Positions 20,827-29,645 of a DNA stretch of 64,000 nt are shown here, piece by piece (within the stretch, counting starts at the first letter, position 1; each line of letters opens with the position of its first letter). The DNA comes from Kocuria rosea subsp. polaris. GTDB lineage: Bacteria > Actinomycetota > Actinomycetes > Actinomycetales > Micrococcaceae. The position numbers and the translations under genes are program-made. The notes under the pieces were generated by a model. It worked only from the letters and a program-made list of their open reading frames with translations. It had not been told where the DNA came from and made no database searches. The stretch covers positions 31,903-95,902 of the forward strand of contig MLDA01000017.1 in NCBI GenBank assembly GCA_023896275.1. Reading direction: 5' to 3'.

Positions 20827-21409
20827 GCGGCTTCCCATCCGGCGTCCGGCCTTCCGGCGCCGCCCAATCCATCTGTTGTTCAGTCTCTAGTTCTACACCA
20901 TCGAACATGACGCTCCGAGGCAGCTCCTCGATTGCGTCGAGGACGAGCTCACGCAACTTGTGGACTGCGGGCGCGTTTTCCAGGATCGTCTCTCCGTTGG
21001 CCGTGATCATCACCAGATGCCCCGCCCCCACGGAGCGCTGCATCATGGTCTGTCTGACGATGAGTTCACGAATCAGCACGAGCGGAAGTTCCCGCAGCGA
21101 GCGGGCGCCGACGCCGGTGCGGATGAGGACGCGTCGGTTGGTGAGGTAGTACCACGCGCGCCGCCACCGGACGCAGGGCACCACGCTCCAGACAAGGATC
21201 AGTAGGGCGCCGAGCCCGAGCAGGGACGGGTAGACGATCGGCAAGATCTCCTCGAGCCACTCGGGCAGACCCTCCCGGCCCAGCCAGCCGGCCCCGAACG
21301 CGGTGGCCGCCACAAGGAGGAGGAACAGGCACGCGGGCCGCGTGAGGACGCGGCGGTGCTGGCGGGTCTTGACGATGACCCGCTCCGCCTCGCCGAGCTT
21401 GATTCGCAC
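20819..21409 (-). CDS. Bacterial PH-domain (bPH2) membrane protein
   Basis: 196 residues. Two membrane helices (~23-45 and ~58-82) are followed by a bPH2/DUF304-like domain with the characteristic RRAWYYLTNRRVLIRTGVGARSLRELPL stretch; in this family the strands follow the second helix. Function is unknown in most members. GTG start at 21409 is preceded by AAAGG. It forms a two-gene unit with the adenylate cyclase downstream through an eight-base overlap, so it may place or regulate cAMP signalling at the membrane (inference). Confidence 0.85.
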   Translation of the reverse strand: MRIKLGEAERVIVKTRQHRRVLTRPACLFLLLVAATAFGAGWLGREGLPEWLEEILPIVYPSLLGLGALLILVWSVVPCVRWRRAWYYLTNRRVLIRTGVGARSLRELPLVLIRELIVRQTMMQRSVGAGHLVMITANGETILENAPAVHKLRELVLDAIEELPRSVMFDGVELETEQQMDWAAPEGRTPDGKPHV

Positions 21410-21498
21410 TCCACGCCCGCCTTTCCCTGTGTCCCGATCCGGTTGACCCTGCCACCATCCAGTCTAGTCAGGGCGGCCCGGCGATCCCGGGCTGCGGC

Positions 21499-22377
21499 TC
21501 AGGCGTAGCCGCCGTCCGCCCTGCGCAGGTGCACGACGTCGGCCGCGTGCACCGTGTGCCGCTCGCCGTCGGCACCGGTCAGCGTGAGGCCGCCGTCGGC
21601 CTCGAGCGCCGTAGCGGTGCCCTCGAGCGTGCGCCCGTCCGGCAGCTCGGCCCGCACGACGGCGCCGAGGGTCGCCATGGACTCCGCGACCAGCCCGCGC
21701 AGCTCGCCGAGCGCTCGGGCGTCGCCGCCGGCGGCAACGAGGCGGCCGTACCGAGCCGCCACGCGCTCGAGGTAGCCAGCGAGGATATCGGTTCCGCCGA
21801 CGTCGTACCCGGAGTGCGCGAGGCTCGTCGCGGTGGGCACCGGCAGCTCCTCGTTCGTGAGATCGATGTTGATGCCGGTCCCGACGATGACGGCCGGTAC
21901 GCGGCCGGCGGCTGCCGGGACGAGCTGCGCCAGAATGCCGGCGACCTTCCGCCAGCGGCCGTCGTCGCGGTCACGCGGGGCGACGAGCACGTCGTTGGGC
22001 CACTTCACGGCGGCACGCACGCCGCGAGCCTCCAGCGCCTCGACCAGGGCGCGCGCGCACAGCATCGACAACCAGCCGTAGGCGTCGGCCGGGAGGCGGT
22101 CCGGCTTGAAGAGGATGGAGACCGCCAACGAACTGCGCGGCGGGGCCGTCCACCCGCGACCGAGGCGCCCCTTGCCGGCGCTCTGATGACTCGTGGCGAG
22201 GACCGTCAGGTCGGCGGCGGCGGTCGCCGCCACCGCGAGATCTGCGTTCGTGGACCCGGTCTCCTCGACGACCGTGATCGCCGCATAGGGGCCTGCCGGG
22301 GACCGCAGGGCATCGAGCCGCCCGGCCTCCAGCGGCGGGCGGGCCGGGCCGGGTGGCGTCTGCTGTGGCGTGCTCAT
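21499..22377 (-). CDS. birA: Biotin--[acetyl-CoA carboxylase] ligase BirA (no DNA-binding domain)
   Basis: 292 residues, attaches biotin to the carboxyl carrier domain of acyl-CoA carboxylase. The biotin-binding signature is clear: ETGSTNADL, SAGKGRLGRGWTAPP, AVKWPNDVLV and VIVGTGINID, with a short C-terminal SH3-like domain. There is no N-terminal helix-turn-helix, so it is an enzyme only, not a repressor. It sits close to the carboxylase genes it serves. ATG 22377 follows a TAGGGT hexamer by six bases, suggesting leaderless translation. Confidence 0.96.
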   Translation of the reverse strand: MSTPQQTPPGPARPPLEAGRLDALRSPAGPYAAITVVEETGSTNADLAVAATAAADLTVLATSHQSAGKGRLGRGWTAPPRSSLAVSILFKPDRLPADAYGWLSMLCARALVEALEARGVRAAVKWPNDVLVAPRDRDDGRWRKVAGILAQLVPAAAGRVPAVIVGTGINIDLTNEELPVPTATSLAHSGYDVGGTDILAGYLERVAARYGRLVAAGGDARALGELRGLVAESMATLGAVVRAELPDGRTLEGTATALEADGGLTLTGADGERHTVHAADVVHLRRADGGYA

Positions 22378-22383
22378 GTTTCC

Positions 22384-22389
22384 ACCCTA
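22384..22389 (-). promoter_or_regulatory. -10 element of birA (leaderless type)
   Basis: Minus-strand TAGGGT with six bases to the birA ATG. At this distance transcription would start at or next to the start codon; no ribosome site is present. The -35 region is not recognisable. Confidence 0.5.
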
Positions 22390-22438
22390 CTGGCGGGCAC
22401 CCCCGGAAAGGGAGGCCCGCCGGAACCCGCGAGGAATG

Positions 22439-23302
22439 CTAAAGGAAGATGTCCGGGATCAAGCGGCCGGTGCCAGCGCTGTACCCGCTGAGGTCCTCAA
22501 CGCCGGCGTCGGCCAGGACGGCCTCGTCGGTGAAGAAATTCCCGGTGCATTCGCGTCCCGGGCGCGAGAGCACCTCGACCGCGGCATCGGCCACGATCTC
22601 GGGGGTGCGCGCGGACTGGACCATCTGCTCGCCCCCGGGCAGCGCCCGGATGGCGGCCGTGTCGATCAGCGTCGCCGGCCAGAGCGAATTCACGCCCACG
22701 CCGTCGCCGCGCAGTTCCTCCGCGAGCCCGAGGGTCGTCATGCTCATGCCGTACTTGGCCATGGTGTAGGCGAGGTGCTCGCCGGCCCACGCCGGCTCGA
22801 GTGTTCCGCCGGGACCGCTCGCGATGGGCGGCGAGAGCGTGAGGATGTGCGGGTTGCGCCCCGCGGCCGCGGATTCGCGCAGGTACGGCAGCGCGAGCTT
22901 GGAGAGCAGGAACGCGCCGCGGACGTTGATGTCCTGCATCAGGTCGTAGCGCTTCATGTCGAGAGCGTCGGTCTTCGACAGGTCGATCGCGGACGCGTTG
23001 TTGACGACGATGTCGATGCCGCCGAACGCGGCGATGGTCGCTTCCACGGCGCGGGCGACGTCGTCGTCATTGCGCACGTCCCCGACGACGGCGAGCCCGC
23101 GGCCCCCGGCGGCGTCCACCTCGGCGGCGGCTGTGTGGACGGTTCCGTCGAGCTTCGGATGCGGTTCCGACGTCTTCGCGAGCAGGGCGACGTTGGCACC
23201 GCGGCGGGCGGCGGCGAGGGCGATGGCGAGGCCGATGCCGCGGCTGCCACCGCTCATCAGCAGGGTTCGGCCAGCGAGATTCTGCGGGGTGTTCTGCGTC
23301 AT
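22439..23302 (-). CDS. HSDL2-like short-chain dehydrogenase/reductase
   Basis: 287 residues, NAD(P)-dependent oxidoreductase of the classical SDR fold. Seen: cofactor motif SGGSRGIGLAIA, NNAS, a serine in LTLSPPIA and the YTMAK catalytic Tyr/Lys. The SPP motif with the Y-T-x-A-K-Y-G-M-S-M context resembles the HSDL2 subgroup, which is linked to lipid metabolism; the substrate is unknown. It diverges from the carboxylase beta gene and two dyads lie between them, so joint control with fatty acid metabolism is plausible. ATG 23302 is chosen because TACGCT stands seven bases upstream. Confidence 0.9.
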   Translation of the reverse strand: MTQNTPQNLAGRTLLMSGGSRGIGLAIALAAARRGANVALLAKTSEPHPKLDGTVHTAAAEVDAAGGRGLAVVGDVRNDDDVARAVEATIAAFGGIDIVVNNASAIDLSKTDALDMKRYDLMQDINVRGAFLLSKLALPYLRESAAAGRNPHILTLSPPIASGPGGTLEPAWAGEHLAYTMAKYGMSMTTLGLAEELRGDGVGVNSLWPATLIDTAAIRALPGGEQMVQSARTPEIVADAAVEVLSRPGRECTGNFFTDEAVLADAGVEDLSGYSAGTGRLIPDIFL

Positions 23303-23309
23303 GACAGCC

Positions 23310-23315
23310 AGCGTA
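23310..23315 (-). promoter_or_regulatory. -10 element of the SDR gene
   Basis: Minus-strand TACGCT, seven bases from the ATG, consistent with a leaderless mRNA. The large dyad at 23327-23357 lies directly upstream, over the expected -35 position. Confidence 0.45.
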
Positions 23316-23326
23316 ACGCAGATCAC

Positions 23327-23357
23327 GCCCAATTGTTACCCGCGAGTAGAATTGGGC
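23327..23357. promoter_or_regulatory. Candidate operator of the SDR promoter
   Basis: Arms GCCCAATT (23327-23334) and AATTGGGC (23350-23357) match perfectly. The 15 bases between them contain a second, looser dyad around TTACCCG and CGAGTAG. The site covers the -35 region of the SDR promoter, as expected for a repressor. No regulator gene is adjacent, so the protein is unknown. Confidence 0.5.
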
Positions 23358-23401
23358 TGACGGTGGCGACACGGGCCGCGCCGCGAACTTTGGGGGCGTT
23401 T

Positions 23402-23418
23402 TTGTAGGCTTCCTACAG
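23402..23418. promoter_or_regulatory. Dyad upstream of carboxylase beta subunit (shared motif, copy 1)
   Basis: TTGTAG, five bases, CTACAG. It has the same 6-5-6 layout as the perfect copy at 33957-33973 upstream of the alpha subunit gene. Two copies in front of the two parts of one enzyme, 10.5 kb apart, point to a common transcription factor for lipid precursor supply. Confidence 0.6.
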
Positions 23419-23536
23419 TCGCGTCCGGGTATCGTCTCATTAGACTTGCCTGAGCGGATGCTGGTGTTGTGCCTTTCCTACAGCCACAAAGTCCGCCCGA
23501 CGCCAACCGCTGGACAACCTAAGGAGCCTTCGAAGG

Positions 23537-25150
23537 ATGAGCGACGCCGAGACCATGGCCGCAGCGGATGCGATCGACCTGAGCACTACCGCAGGCAAGA
23601 TCGCCGAGTTCCGCCGCCGACAGGCCCAGTCCCTGCTGCCGTCCGGCCCGGAGGCCGTCGAGAAGCAGCACGCGCGCGGCAAGCACACCGCCCGCGAGCG
23701 CATCGAGATGCTCCTCGACACGGACTCCTTCGTGGAGTTCGACGCCCTGGCCGTACACCGGACCACGGCCTTCGGCATGGAGAAGAAGCGCCCGCTCGGC
23801 GACGGCCTCGTCTCCGGCTACGGCACCGTCGACGGCCGCCTCGTCGCCGTCTACGCCCAGGACTTCACCGTCTACGGCGGCTCCCTGAGCAAGGTCAACG
23901 GCGAGAAGATCGTCAAGGTCCAGGAATTCGCCCTGCGCAACGGCTGCCCCATCGTCGGCATCAACGACGGCGGCGGCGCACGTATCCAGGAAGGTGTCGC
24001 CTCGCTCGCGATGTTCGCGGACATCTTCCGGAACAACGTGCACGCCTCGGGCGTGGTCCCCCAGATCTCCGTGATCATGGGACCGTGCGCCGGCGGCGCG
24101 GCCTACTCCCCCGCCTTGACCGACTACGTGATCATGGTGGACAAGACCAGCCACATGTTCATCACCGGCCCGGACGTCATCAAGACCGTCACCGGCGAGG
24201 ACGTGGACATGGAGACCCTCGGCGGCGCGCGCCAGCACAACGCCACCACGGGCACCGCCAGCTACCTCGCCTCCGACGAGGCCGACGCTTTCGACTTCGT
24301 GCGCGAGTTGCTCGACTACCTCCCGTCGAACAACCTCGCCGAGGCCCCACACGTCGAGTTCGACGAGGAACTCGAACTCACCGCCGACGACCTCACCCTC
24401 GACGCCCTTATTCCGGACTCGGCCAACCAGCCGTACGACATGCGCACGGTCATCGAGCACATCGTCGACGACGGCGAGTTCCTGGAGATGCAGTCGCTCT
24501 ACGCGCCCAACGTCATCATCGGCTACGCCCGCGTTGAAGGCCGCTCGATCGGCATCGTGGCCAACCAGCCGATGCAGTTCGCGGGCACCCTGGACATTTC
24601 CGCGAGCGAGAAGGCCGCGCGCTTCGTGCGCAACTGCGACGCGTTCGGCATCCCGATCCTCACGCTGGTCGACGTTCCGGGTTTCCTGCCCGGCAAGGAC
24701 CAGGAGTTCCAGGGCATCATCCGCCGCGGCGCCAAGTTGCTCTACGCGTACGCCGAGGCGACCGTGCCGAAGCTGACCGTGATCACCCGCAAGGCCTACG
24801 GCGGCGCGTACATCGTCATGGGCTCCAAGAAGCTCGGCGCCGACATCAACATCGCGTGGCCGACGGCCCAGATCGGCGTCATGGGCGCCCAGGGCGCGGT
24901 CAACATCCTCTACCGGCGCGACCTGGCGAAGGTCGAGGCCGAGGGCGGCGACGTCGAAGCCCGGCGCACCGAGATCATCGAGGGTTACGAAGCCGAACTG
25001 CTCAACCCGTACCAGGCCGCCGAGCTGGGCTACATCGACGCCGTGATCGCCCCGAGCGACACCCGCCTGCAGATCGTCCGCGGCCTGCGCGCGTTGCGCG
25101 ACAAGCACGCGTCGATTCCGGCCAAGAAGCACGGAAACATCCCGCTGTAA
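23537..25150 (+). CDS. pccB: Acyl-CoA (acetyl/propionyl-CoA) carboxylase beta subunit, carboxyltransferase
   Basis: 537 residues. It transfers CO2 from biotin to acetyl- or propionyl-CoA, giving malonyl- or methylmalonyl-CoA for fatty acid synthesis. Both crotonase-like halves are present, with oxyanion glycines in [12 protein letters not shown] and [12 protein letters not shown] in the N half and [17 protein letters not shown] in the C half. Length and motifs fit the AccD5/PccB group; whether acetyl- or propionyl-CoA is preferred cannot be told by eye. ATG 23537 has AAGGAG upstream. The epsilon subunit follows nine bases after the stop; the alpha subunit is at 34075. The upstream region carries a dyad shared with that gene. 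Confidence 0.95.
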   Translation: MSDAETMAAADAIDLSTTAGKIAEFRRRQAQSLLPSGPEAVEKQHARGKHTARERIEMLLDTDSFVEFDALAVHRTTAFGMEKKRPLGDGLVSGYGTVDGRLVAVYAQDFTVYGGSLSKVNGEKIVKVQEFALRNGCPIVGINDGGGARIQEGVASLAMFADIFRNNVHASGVVPQISVIMGPCAGGAAYSPALTDYVIMVDKTSHMFITGPDVIKTVTGEDVDMETLGGARQHNATTGTASYLASDEADAFDFVRELLDYLPSNNLAEAPHVEFDEELELTADDLTLDALIPDSANQPYDMRTVIEHIVDDGEFLEMQSLYAPNVIIGYARVEGRSIGIVANQPMQFAGTLDISASEKAARFVRNCDAFGIPILTLVDVPGFLPGKDQEFQGIIRRGAKLLYAYAEATVPKLTVITRKAYGGAYIVMGSKKLGADINIAWPTAQIGVMGAQGAVNILYRRDLAKVEAEGGDVEARRTEIIEGYEAELLNPYQAAELGYIDAVIAPSDTRLQIVRGLRALRDKHASIPAKKHGNIPL

Positions 25151-25158
25151 GGAGCCCC

Positions 25159-25407
25159 ATGAGCATCGATACCCAATTAGCGGGCACGACGCCGGCCCCC
25201 GCAGGGGCACCCGCGCTCGAGGTCACCCGCGGCAATCCCACGCCCGAGGAGCTCGCGGCGCTGACCGCCGTCGTCCTCTCCCTGGGCGGCACCGAGGGCG
25301 TCGAACACCCGGGTCGTCGCACCCGCAAGGACACGATCCGGGACCGCGTGCGGCACAACCGCCGCATGGTCTCGATGCCGGGAGCCTGGCGCAGCGGCCG
25401 CTCCTAA
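25159..25407 (+). CDS. Acyl-CoA carboxylase epsilon subunit
   Basis: 82 residues. Small actinobacterial epsilon subunits bind and activate the beta subunit. Typical features here are a NPTPEELAALTAVV segment near the middle and a basic C-terminus ending in MPGAWRSGRS, the W-x-x-S/R end being usual in this family. ATG 25159 follows the beta stop by eight bases and has GGAG within the gap, so the two are made together. Its presence supports an actinobacterial acyl-CoA carboxylase complex. Confidence 0.9.
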   Translation: MSIDTQLAGTTPAPAGAPALEVTRGNPTPEELAALTAVVLSLGGTEGVEHPGRRTRKDTIRDRVRHNRRMVSMPGAWRSGRS

Positions 25408-25446
25408 ACAGGCTCGCGGCGACGCGCCGCCGCGGCCCGCCCGGCA

Positions 25447-25475
25447 TTTATTCAATGCTTCGTTCACGATATGGT
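25447..25475 (+). promoter_or_regulatory. Promoter of the DUF885 gene (leaderless type)
   Basis: Possible -35 TTTATT (25447-25452), 17-base spacer, -10 TATGGT (25470-25475), then six bases to the ATG. No ribosome site is seen between them. Confidence 0.5.
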
Positions 25476-25481
25476 GGCGGC

Positions 25482-27200
25482 ATGACCCAGAGCACAATCG
25501 AGGCCGAAGCCCGCCGCGCACCCACCCCCATCGACGCCGTGGCCAGCGCGTACTACCAGCGCACCCTGGACCTGAACCCGGATCTGGCCACCATCCTCGG
25601 CATCCCGGGAGGCGAGAAAGAATACGGCGACTACTCGCCCGCCGGACGCGAGGCCCAGGCCGACGCCGCCCGCGCCGCGCTCGACTCCCTGGCGGGCCTC
25701 GAACCCACCGATGAGATCGACGCCGTCACCCTCGACGCGATGCGCGAGCGGCTGGGACTCGAGCTCGAGATCCATGCCACGGGCCTCACCGAACTAAACA
25801 ACATCGCCTCACCCGCGCAGGAGATCCGCAGCATCTTCGACCTGATGCCGACGGAGACGGCGACCGACTGGGAACATATCAGCGGTCGGCTGACGAACGT
25901 CCCGGCCGCCCTGGCCGGCTACACCGCGTCGCTGCAGGCCAGCCGCGACGCCGGCCTCGTCTCCGCGCGACGTCAGGTCGAAATCGTCATCGAGCAGACA
26001 CGCGAGTACGCCGCCGAAGACGGCTACTTCGAGCAGCTCGCACAGAACGCACAGGTCTCCGACGGCGAGTTGCCGGCCGAGCTGCGGGTCGACCTGACCA
26101 CCAACGCGCGGATCGCCGCGGAAGCCTACGGGGCGTTCGCGGACTTCCTCGAGGTCGAGCTTCTCGACGCCGCCCCGGTCAAGGACGCCGTCGGACGCGA
26201 GCTGTACGCGCTCATGTCCCGCCGCTTCCTGGGGGCAGCCGTCGATCTCGAAGAGACCTACGCGTGGGGCATCGGCGAGCTCGAGCGGATCATCGCCGAG
26301 CAGCACCGTGCCGCCGAGCAGATCCGCCCCGGCGCCACGATCGCCGAGGCCAAGGAGATCCTCAACGCCGATCCGGACCGCCAGTTGCACGGAACGGATG
26401 CGCTGCGGGACTGGATGCAGGCACGCTCCGACGCCGCGTTGGCCGCGATGAAAGACGTGCACTTCGATATCCCCGCCCCCATGGATCGGCTCGAGTGCAA
26501 GATCGCCCCGACCCAAGAAGGCGGCGTCTACTACACCGGCCCCTCCGATGACTTCTCGCGCCCGGGCCGCATGTGGTGGTCCGTGCCCGCGGGTGAAGAC
26601 AGCTTCACCACCTGGGCGGAGACGACGACGGTCTACCACGAGGGCGTACCCGGCCACCACCTGCAGATCGCTACCGCGACGCGGCTGAAGGACACTCTCA
26701 ACCCGTGGCGTCGCCACCTCTGCTTCACTTCCGGCCACGCCGAGGGTTGGGCCCTCTACGCCGAGCGGCTCATGCATCAGCTCGGATTCCTGGATGATCC
26801 GGGTGACTACCTCGGCATGCTCGACATGCAGCGGATGCGGGCGGCGCGCGTCGTCTTCGACATCGGAGTCCACCTCGAACTGGCGATGCCCGAGGGGTGG
26901 GACGCCGAGCTGATGGGAGCGGGCGCCCCGGGGCAGACCTGGGACCCGGAGGTCGGCTTCGAGTTCCTGTCCCAGCACCTGGATCTCTCCGAAGGCCAGC
27001 TCAAGTTCGAGTTCACCCGTTACCTCGGTTGGCCGGGCCAGGCGCCGTCGTACAAGATCGGTCAGCGCCTCTGGGAGGAGATCCGCAGCGCCCGCGAGCA
27101 GCGCGAGGGTGAGAACTTCGATTTGCGAGCCTTCCACACCGACGCCCTGGCGGTCGGGTCCGTGGGGCTGGACACCCTGCGGCGCGCCCTGCTGGAGTGA
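25482..27200 (+). CDS. DUF885-family putative zinc hydrolase
   Basis: 572 residues. Members are thought to be metallo-carboxypeptidase-like; few are characterised. The metal site is clear: YHEGVPGHHLQ (His-Glu-x-x-x-His-His) with a downstream glutamate in HAEGWALYAERL. No signal peptide is present, so it is cytoplasmic. The frame runs upstream to 25455, but ATG 25482 is preferred because a TATGGT hexamer stands six bases before it. The following symporter gene has its own promoter-like element, so co-transcription is uncertain. Substrate unknown. Confidence 0.88.
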   Translation: MTQSTIEAEARRAPTPIDAVASAYYQRTLDLNPDLATILGIPGGEKEYGDYSPAGREAQADAARAALDSLAGLEPTDEIDAVTLDAMRERLGLELEIHATGLTELNNIASPAQEIRSIFDLMPTETATDWEHISGRLTNVPAALAGYTASLQASRDAGLVSARRQVEIVIEQTREYAAEDGYFEQLAQNAQVSDGELPAELRVDLTTNARIAAEAYGAFADFLEVELLDAAPVKDAVGRELYALMSRRFLGAAVDLEETYAWGIGELERIIAEQHRAAEQIRPGATIAEAKEILNADPDRQLHGTDALRDWMQARSDAALAAMKDVHFDIPAPMDRLECKIAPTQEGGVYYTGPSDDFSRPGRMWWSVPAGEDSFTTWAETTTVYHEGVPGHHLQIATATRLKDTLNPWRRHLCFTSGHAEGWALYAERLMHQLGFLDDPGDYLGMLDMQRMRAARVVFDIGVHLELAMPEGWDAELMGAGAPGQTWDPEVGFEFLSQHLDLSEGQLKFEFTRYLGWPGQAPSYKIGQRLWEEIRSAREQREGENFDLRAFHTDALAVGSVGLDTLRRALLE

Positions 27201-27261
27201 GCCACGGCACGCGGGTGTCACACTGCGCCACAATGGCTTCGCGGCAATAGACCCCGTCACC

Positions 27262-27267
27262 TATTGT
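27262..27267 (+). promoter_or_regulatory. -10 element of the dicarboxylate symporter gene
   Basis: TATTGT followed by six bases and the GTG start codon; leaderless layout, no ribosome site. Confidence 0.5.
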
Positions 27268-27273
27268 CGCCGG

Positions 27274-28701
27274 GTGAGCACTCAAACTTCGGCCTCCACG
27301 AAACCCCGCCTGCCCCGCTGGATGACGGCCTTCGGGCCCCAGGTCATCGCCGCACTGTTCGTCGGCGTCGCCCTGGGGCTCGTCGCCAAGGCGACCGGCA
27401 GCACCGAAGACGATCCGAACGCGCTGGGCCAGACCCTGCAGATCATCGGATCGTCCTACGTCTCGCTGCTGCGCACGGCCGTCATCCCGCTGATCTTCTT
27501 CGCGATCATCGCGTCGATCGCGAACCTCGCGCAGGTCTCCAACGCCGCCCGGCTGGCCTGGAAGACCCTGCTGTGGTTCGCGATCACGGCGCTGATCGCC
27601 GTCGTCATCGGCATCACGCTGGGCACGGTCTTCCAGCCGGGCGTGGGCACCGGCCAGGCGACGCCGGAGGGCTACGACGGCGGCACGGGCAGCTGGCTCG
27701 GCTTCCTCCAGGGCCTGATCCCGTCGAACTTCCTCGGTCTGGACGTCTCGGCGAAATACTCGGCGGACGAGGGCTCCGTCTCGACCCGCGTGAACTTCAA
27801 CGTCCTGCAGATCATCGTGATCGCGATCGCCGTCGGCATCGCAGCCCTGAAGCTCGGTTCCGCAGCCGAGCCGTTCCTGAGCTTCTCCCGGTCCGTCCTG
27901 GCCATCATCCAGAAGGTCCTCTGGTGGATCATCCGCCTGGCGCCCCTCGGCACCGTCGGCCTGCTCGGCAACGCGACCGCAACGTATGGCTGGGACACCA
28001 TCGGCGCCCTCGGCAAGTACACCGCGGCCATCTACGTCGGCCTCGCCCTCGTGCTCTTCGTCGTCTACCCGGTCCTGCTGAAGGTCAACGGTCTCTCCTT
28101 CAAGAAATACTTCGCCGGCGCCTGGCCCGCGATCCAGCTGGCCTTCGTCTCGCGCTCCTCGATCGGCACACTGCCGCTGAGCCAGCGCGTGACCGAGCGG
28201 AACCTCGGCGTCCCCAGCGGCTACGCATCCTTCGCGGTCCCGCTGGGCGCGACGACGAAGATGGACGGCTGCGCGGCCATCTACCCGGCGATCTCGGCCA
28301 TCTTCGTGGCCCAGTTCTTCAACGTCGACCTGAGCCTCATCCACTACCTGCTGATCGTGCTCGTCTCAGTCGTCGGCTCCGCCGCTACGGCCGGCACCAC
28401 GGGAGCGACGGTCATGCTGACGCTCACGCTGACCACCGTCGGCCTGCCGCTCGAGGGCGTCGCCCTGCTGCTCGCCGTGGACCCGATCCTCGACATGGGC
28501 CGCACCGCGGTCAACGTCGCCGGCCAGATCCTCGTGCCCACCCTCGTCGCCAAACGCGAAGGCATCCTCGACGAGGACACGTACAACGCCGCCAACCCGC
28601 TCGACCCCTTCGCCGACGAGGACAGCGAGGCCACTGAGGCCGCCGACTCAGAGACTGCGGGCGCGGACGACGACAAGGAACTCGTCGACGCCCGCAACTG
28701 A
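27274..28701 (+). CDS. Dicarboxylate/amino acid:cation symporter (DAACS family)
   Basis: 475 residues with about eight membrane helices and two re-entrant hairpins, imports C4-dicarboxylates or acidic amino acids with H+ or Na+. The hallmarks are the serine-rich hairpin AFVSRSSIGTLPLSQR and the second hairpin/helix region GSAATAGTTGATVMLTLTLT with AVDPILDMGRTAVNVAGQ, matching the substrate-binding helix 8 D-x-x-x-x-x-x-N pattern. The C-terminal ~45 residues are acidic and Ala-rich. GTG 27274 is chosen over far upstream in-frame codons because of the TATTGT element. A strong terminator follows. Exact substrate not determined. Confidence 0.93.
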   Translation: MSTQTSASTKPRLPRWMTAFGPQVIAALFVGVALGLVAKATGSTEDDPNALGQTLQIIGSSYVSLLRTAVIPLIFFAIIASIANLAQVSNAARLAWKTLLWFAITALIAVVIGITLGTVFQPGVGTGQATPEGYDGGTGSWLGFLQGLIPSNFLGLDVSAKYSADEGSVSTRVNFNVLQIIVIAIAVGIAALKLGSAAEPFLSFSRSVLAIIQKVLWWIIRLAPLGTVGLLGNATATYGWDTIGALGKYTAAIYVGLALVLFVVYPVLLKVNGLSFKKYFAGAWPAIQLAFVSRSSIGTLPLSQRVTERNLGVPSGYASFAVPLGATTKMDGCAAIYPAISAIFVAQFFNVDLSLIHYLLIVLVSVVGSAATAGTTGATVMLTLTLTTVGLPLEGVALLLAVDPILDMGRTAVNVAGQILVPTLVAKREGILDEDTYNAANPLDPFADEDSEATEAADSETAGADDDKELVDARN

Positions 28702-28733
28702 TAGCGCCACCCGCACCTGCGGTCACAGCATCC

Positions 28734-28779
28734 AGCGCCGGCCGGCATCCTCACGATGAGGGTGCCGGCCGGCGCTTTG
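28734..28779 (+). terminator. Rho-independent terminator after the symporter gene
   Basis: Stem arms AGCGCCGGCCGGCA (28734-28747) and TGCCGGCCGGCGCT (28763-28776) match perfectly and extend inward through CCTCA/TGAGG, leaving a very small loop; a short T-run (TTTGT) follows. Confidence 0.85.
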
Positions 28780-28850
28780 TGGTCACAACGCTCCCGCGAT
28801 CACCTGCACGAAACAGAGAACCGCGAAGTTCACTCCACTCATCACACGTT

Positions 28851-28882
28851 TTGCACGCTGTGCAAAGTTGCACGTAGTGTAA
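28851..28882 (+). promoter_or_regulatory. Twin operator and promoter of the tetR gene
   Basis: Two 15-base palindromes stand 17 bases apart: TTGCACGCTGTGCAA (28851-28865, perfect) and TTGCACGTAGTGTAA (28868-28882, one mismatch pair). The first TTGCAC is also a fair -35 and TAGTGT (28875-28880) a -10, followed by six bases and the GTG start. The operators therefore cover the whole promoter, the layout expected for autorepression by the TetR protein. Confidence 0.75.
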
Positions 28883-28886
28883 AGAT

Positions 28887-29585
28887 GTGAATCCGACACG
28901 ACGCGACATTCCGAGCCCCTTCGGTGCCGACGAGCCCGTCTCCCGCCGCGAGCTCAACAAGGCCGCGACGCGCGGCGCCATCGTCGCGGCCGCCGTCGAC
29001 ATGCTGCGCACGCACCCCGACGAGCCCGTGACGGCGGACCGCGTGGCCGAGGCCGCCGGCGTGTCCCGCCGTACCTTCTTCAACTACTTTGGCTCGATCG
29101 AGGCCGCGCTCAACGCCCCCATGGACGACTATCTCGAGCTCGCGGTCGCAAACCTCGGAACGATCACCGAGTGCACCGCCGCCGCAGAGGCGGCCGTCCG
29201 AGCGATCCGCGACACGACCGGCGCGGAGGCCCTGCGCCCCGTTGCCGAGCTTTTCCTGCTGGCCCAGTCCAACGCGCAGCTGGCCCGGCTCCAGATGGAA
29301 TCGTGGAACACGTGTGCCGAACGGATCATGGGCATCCTCCAAGAGGCCGACGCCGACGTGCCGCCGCTCGCGGCCGCAGCTTTCGCCCAGGCCATCGTCG
29401 GCGCCGGACGCGCCGCCTTCATGTACTGGGGCCAGAACCTGCCACCAGCCGCCGCCGGGCACTCCGGGGCCGCGCTCGCGTTGGCACTGGCCCCCGAATC
29501 CCTCGGGCGCTTGCAGGCCACGATGATCGAGGCGCTGACGCAATTGCGCGACGGTTTCCCCGCATTGCAGGCCCCGCCAGCCTAA
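28887..29585 (+). CDS. TetR-family transcriptional repressor
   Basis: 232 residues. The N-terminal helix-turn-helix is typical: VTADRVAEAAGVSRRTFFNYFGSIEAAL. The remainder is a helical ligand-binding domain. The GTG at 28887 follows the -10 by six bases, so the mRNA is probably leaderless. The gene lies 60 bases before the MMPL exporter on the same strand, and twin palindromes cover its promoter, so it most likely represses itself and the exporter until an unknown ligand (drug, lipid or detergent-like compound) binds. Confidence 0.93.
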   Translation: MNPTRRDIPSPFGADEPVSRRELNKAATRGAIVAAAVDMLRTHPDEPVTADRVAEAAGVSRRTFFNYFGSIEAALNAPMDDYLELAVANLGTITECTAAAEAAVRAIRDTTGAEALRPVAELFLLAQSNAQLARLQMESWNTCAERIMGILQEADADVPPLAAAAFAQAIVGAGRAAFMYWGQNLPPAAAGHSGAALALALAPESLGRLQATMIEALTQLRDGFPALQAPPA

Positions 29586-29645
29586 GCACCCGGCTCGTCC
29601 GTCCCCAGCGACCAGCATTCTTCGACGCCTCGAAAGGCAATCACC

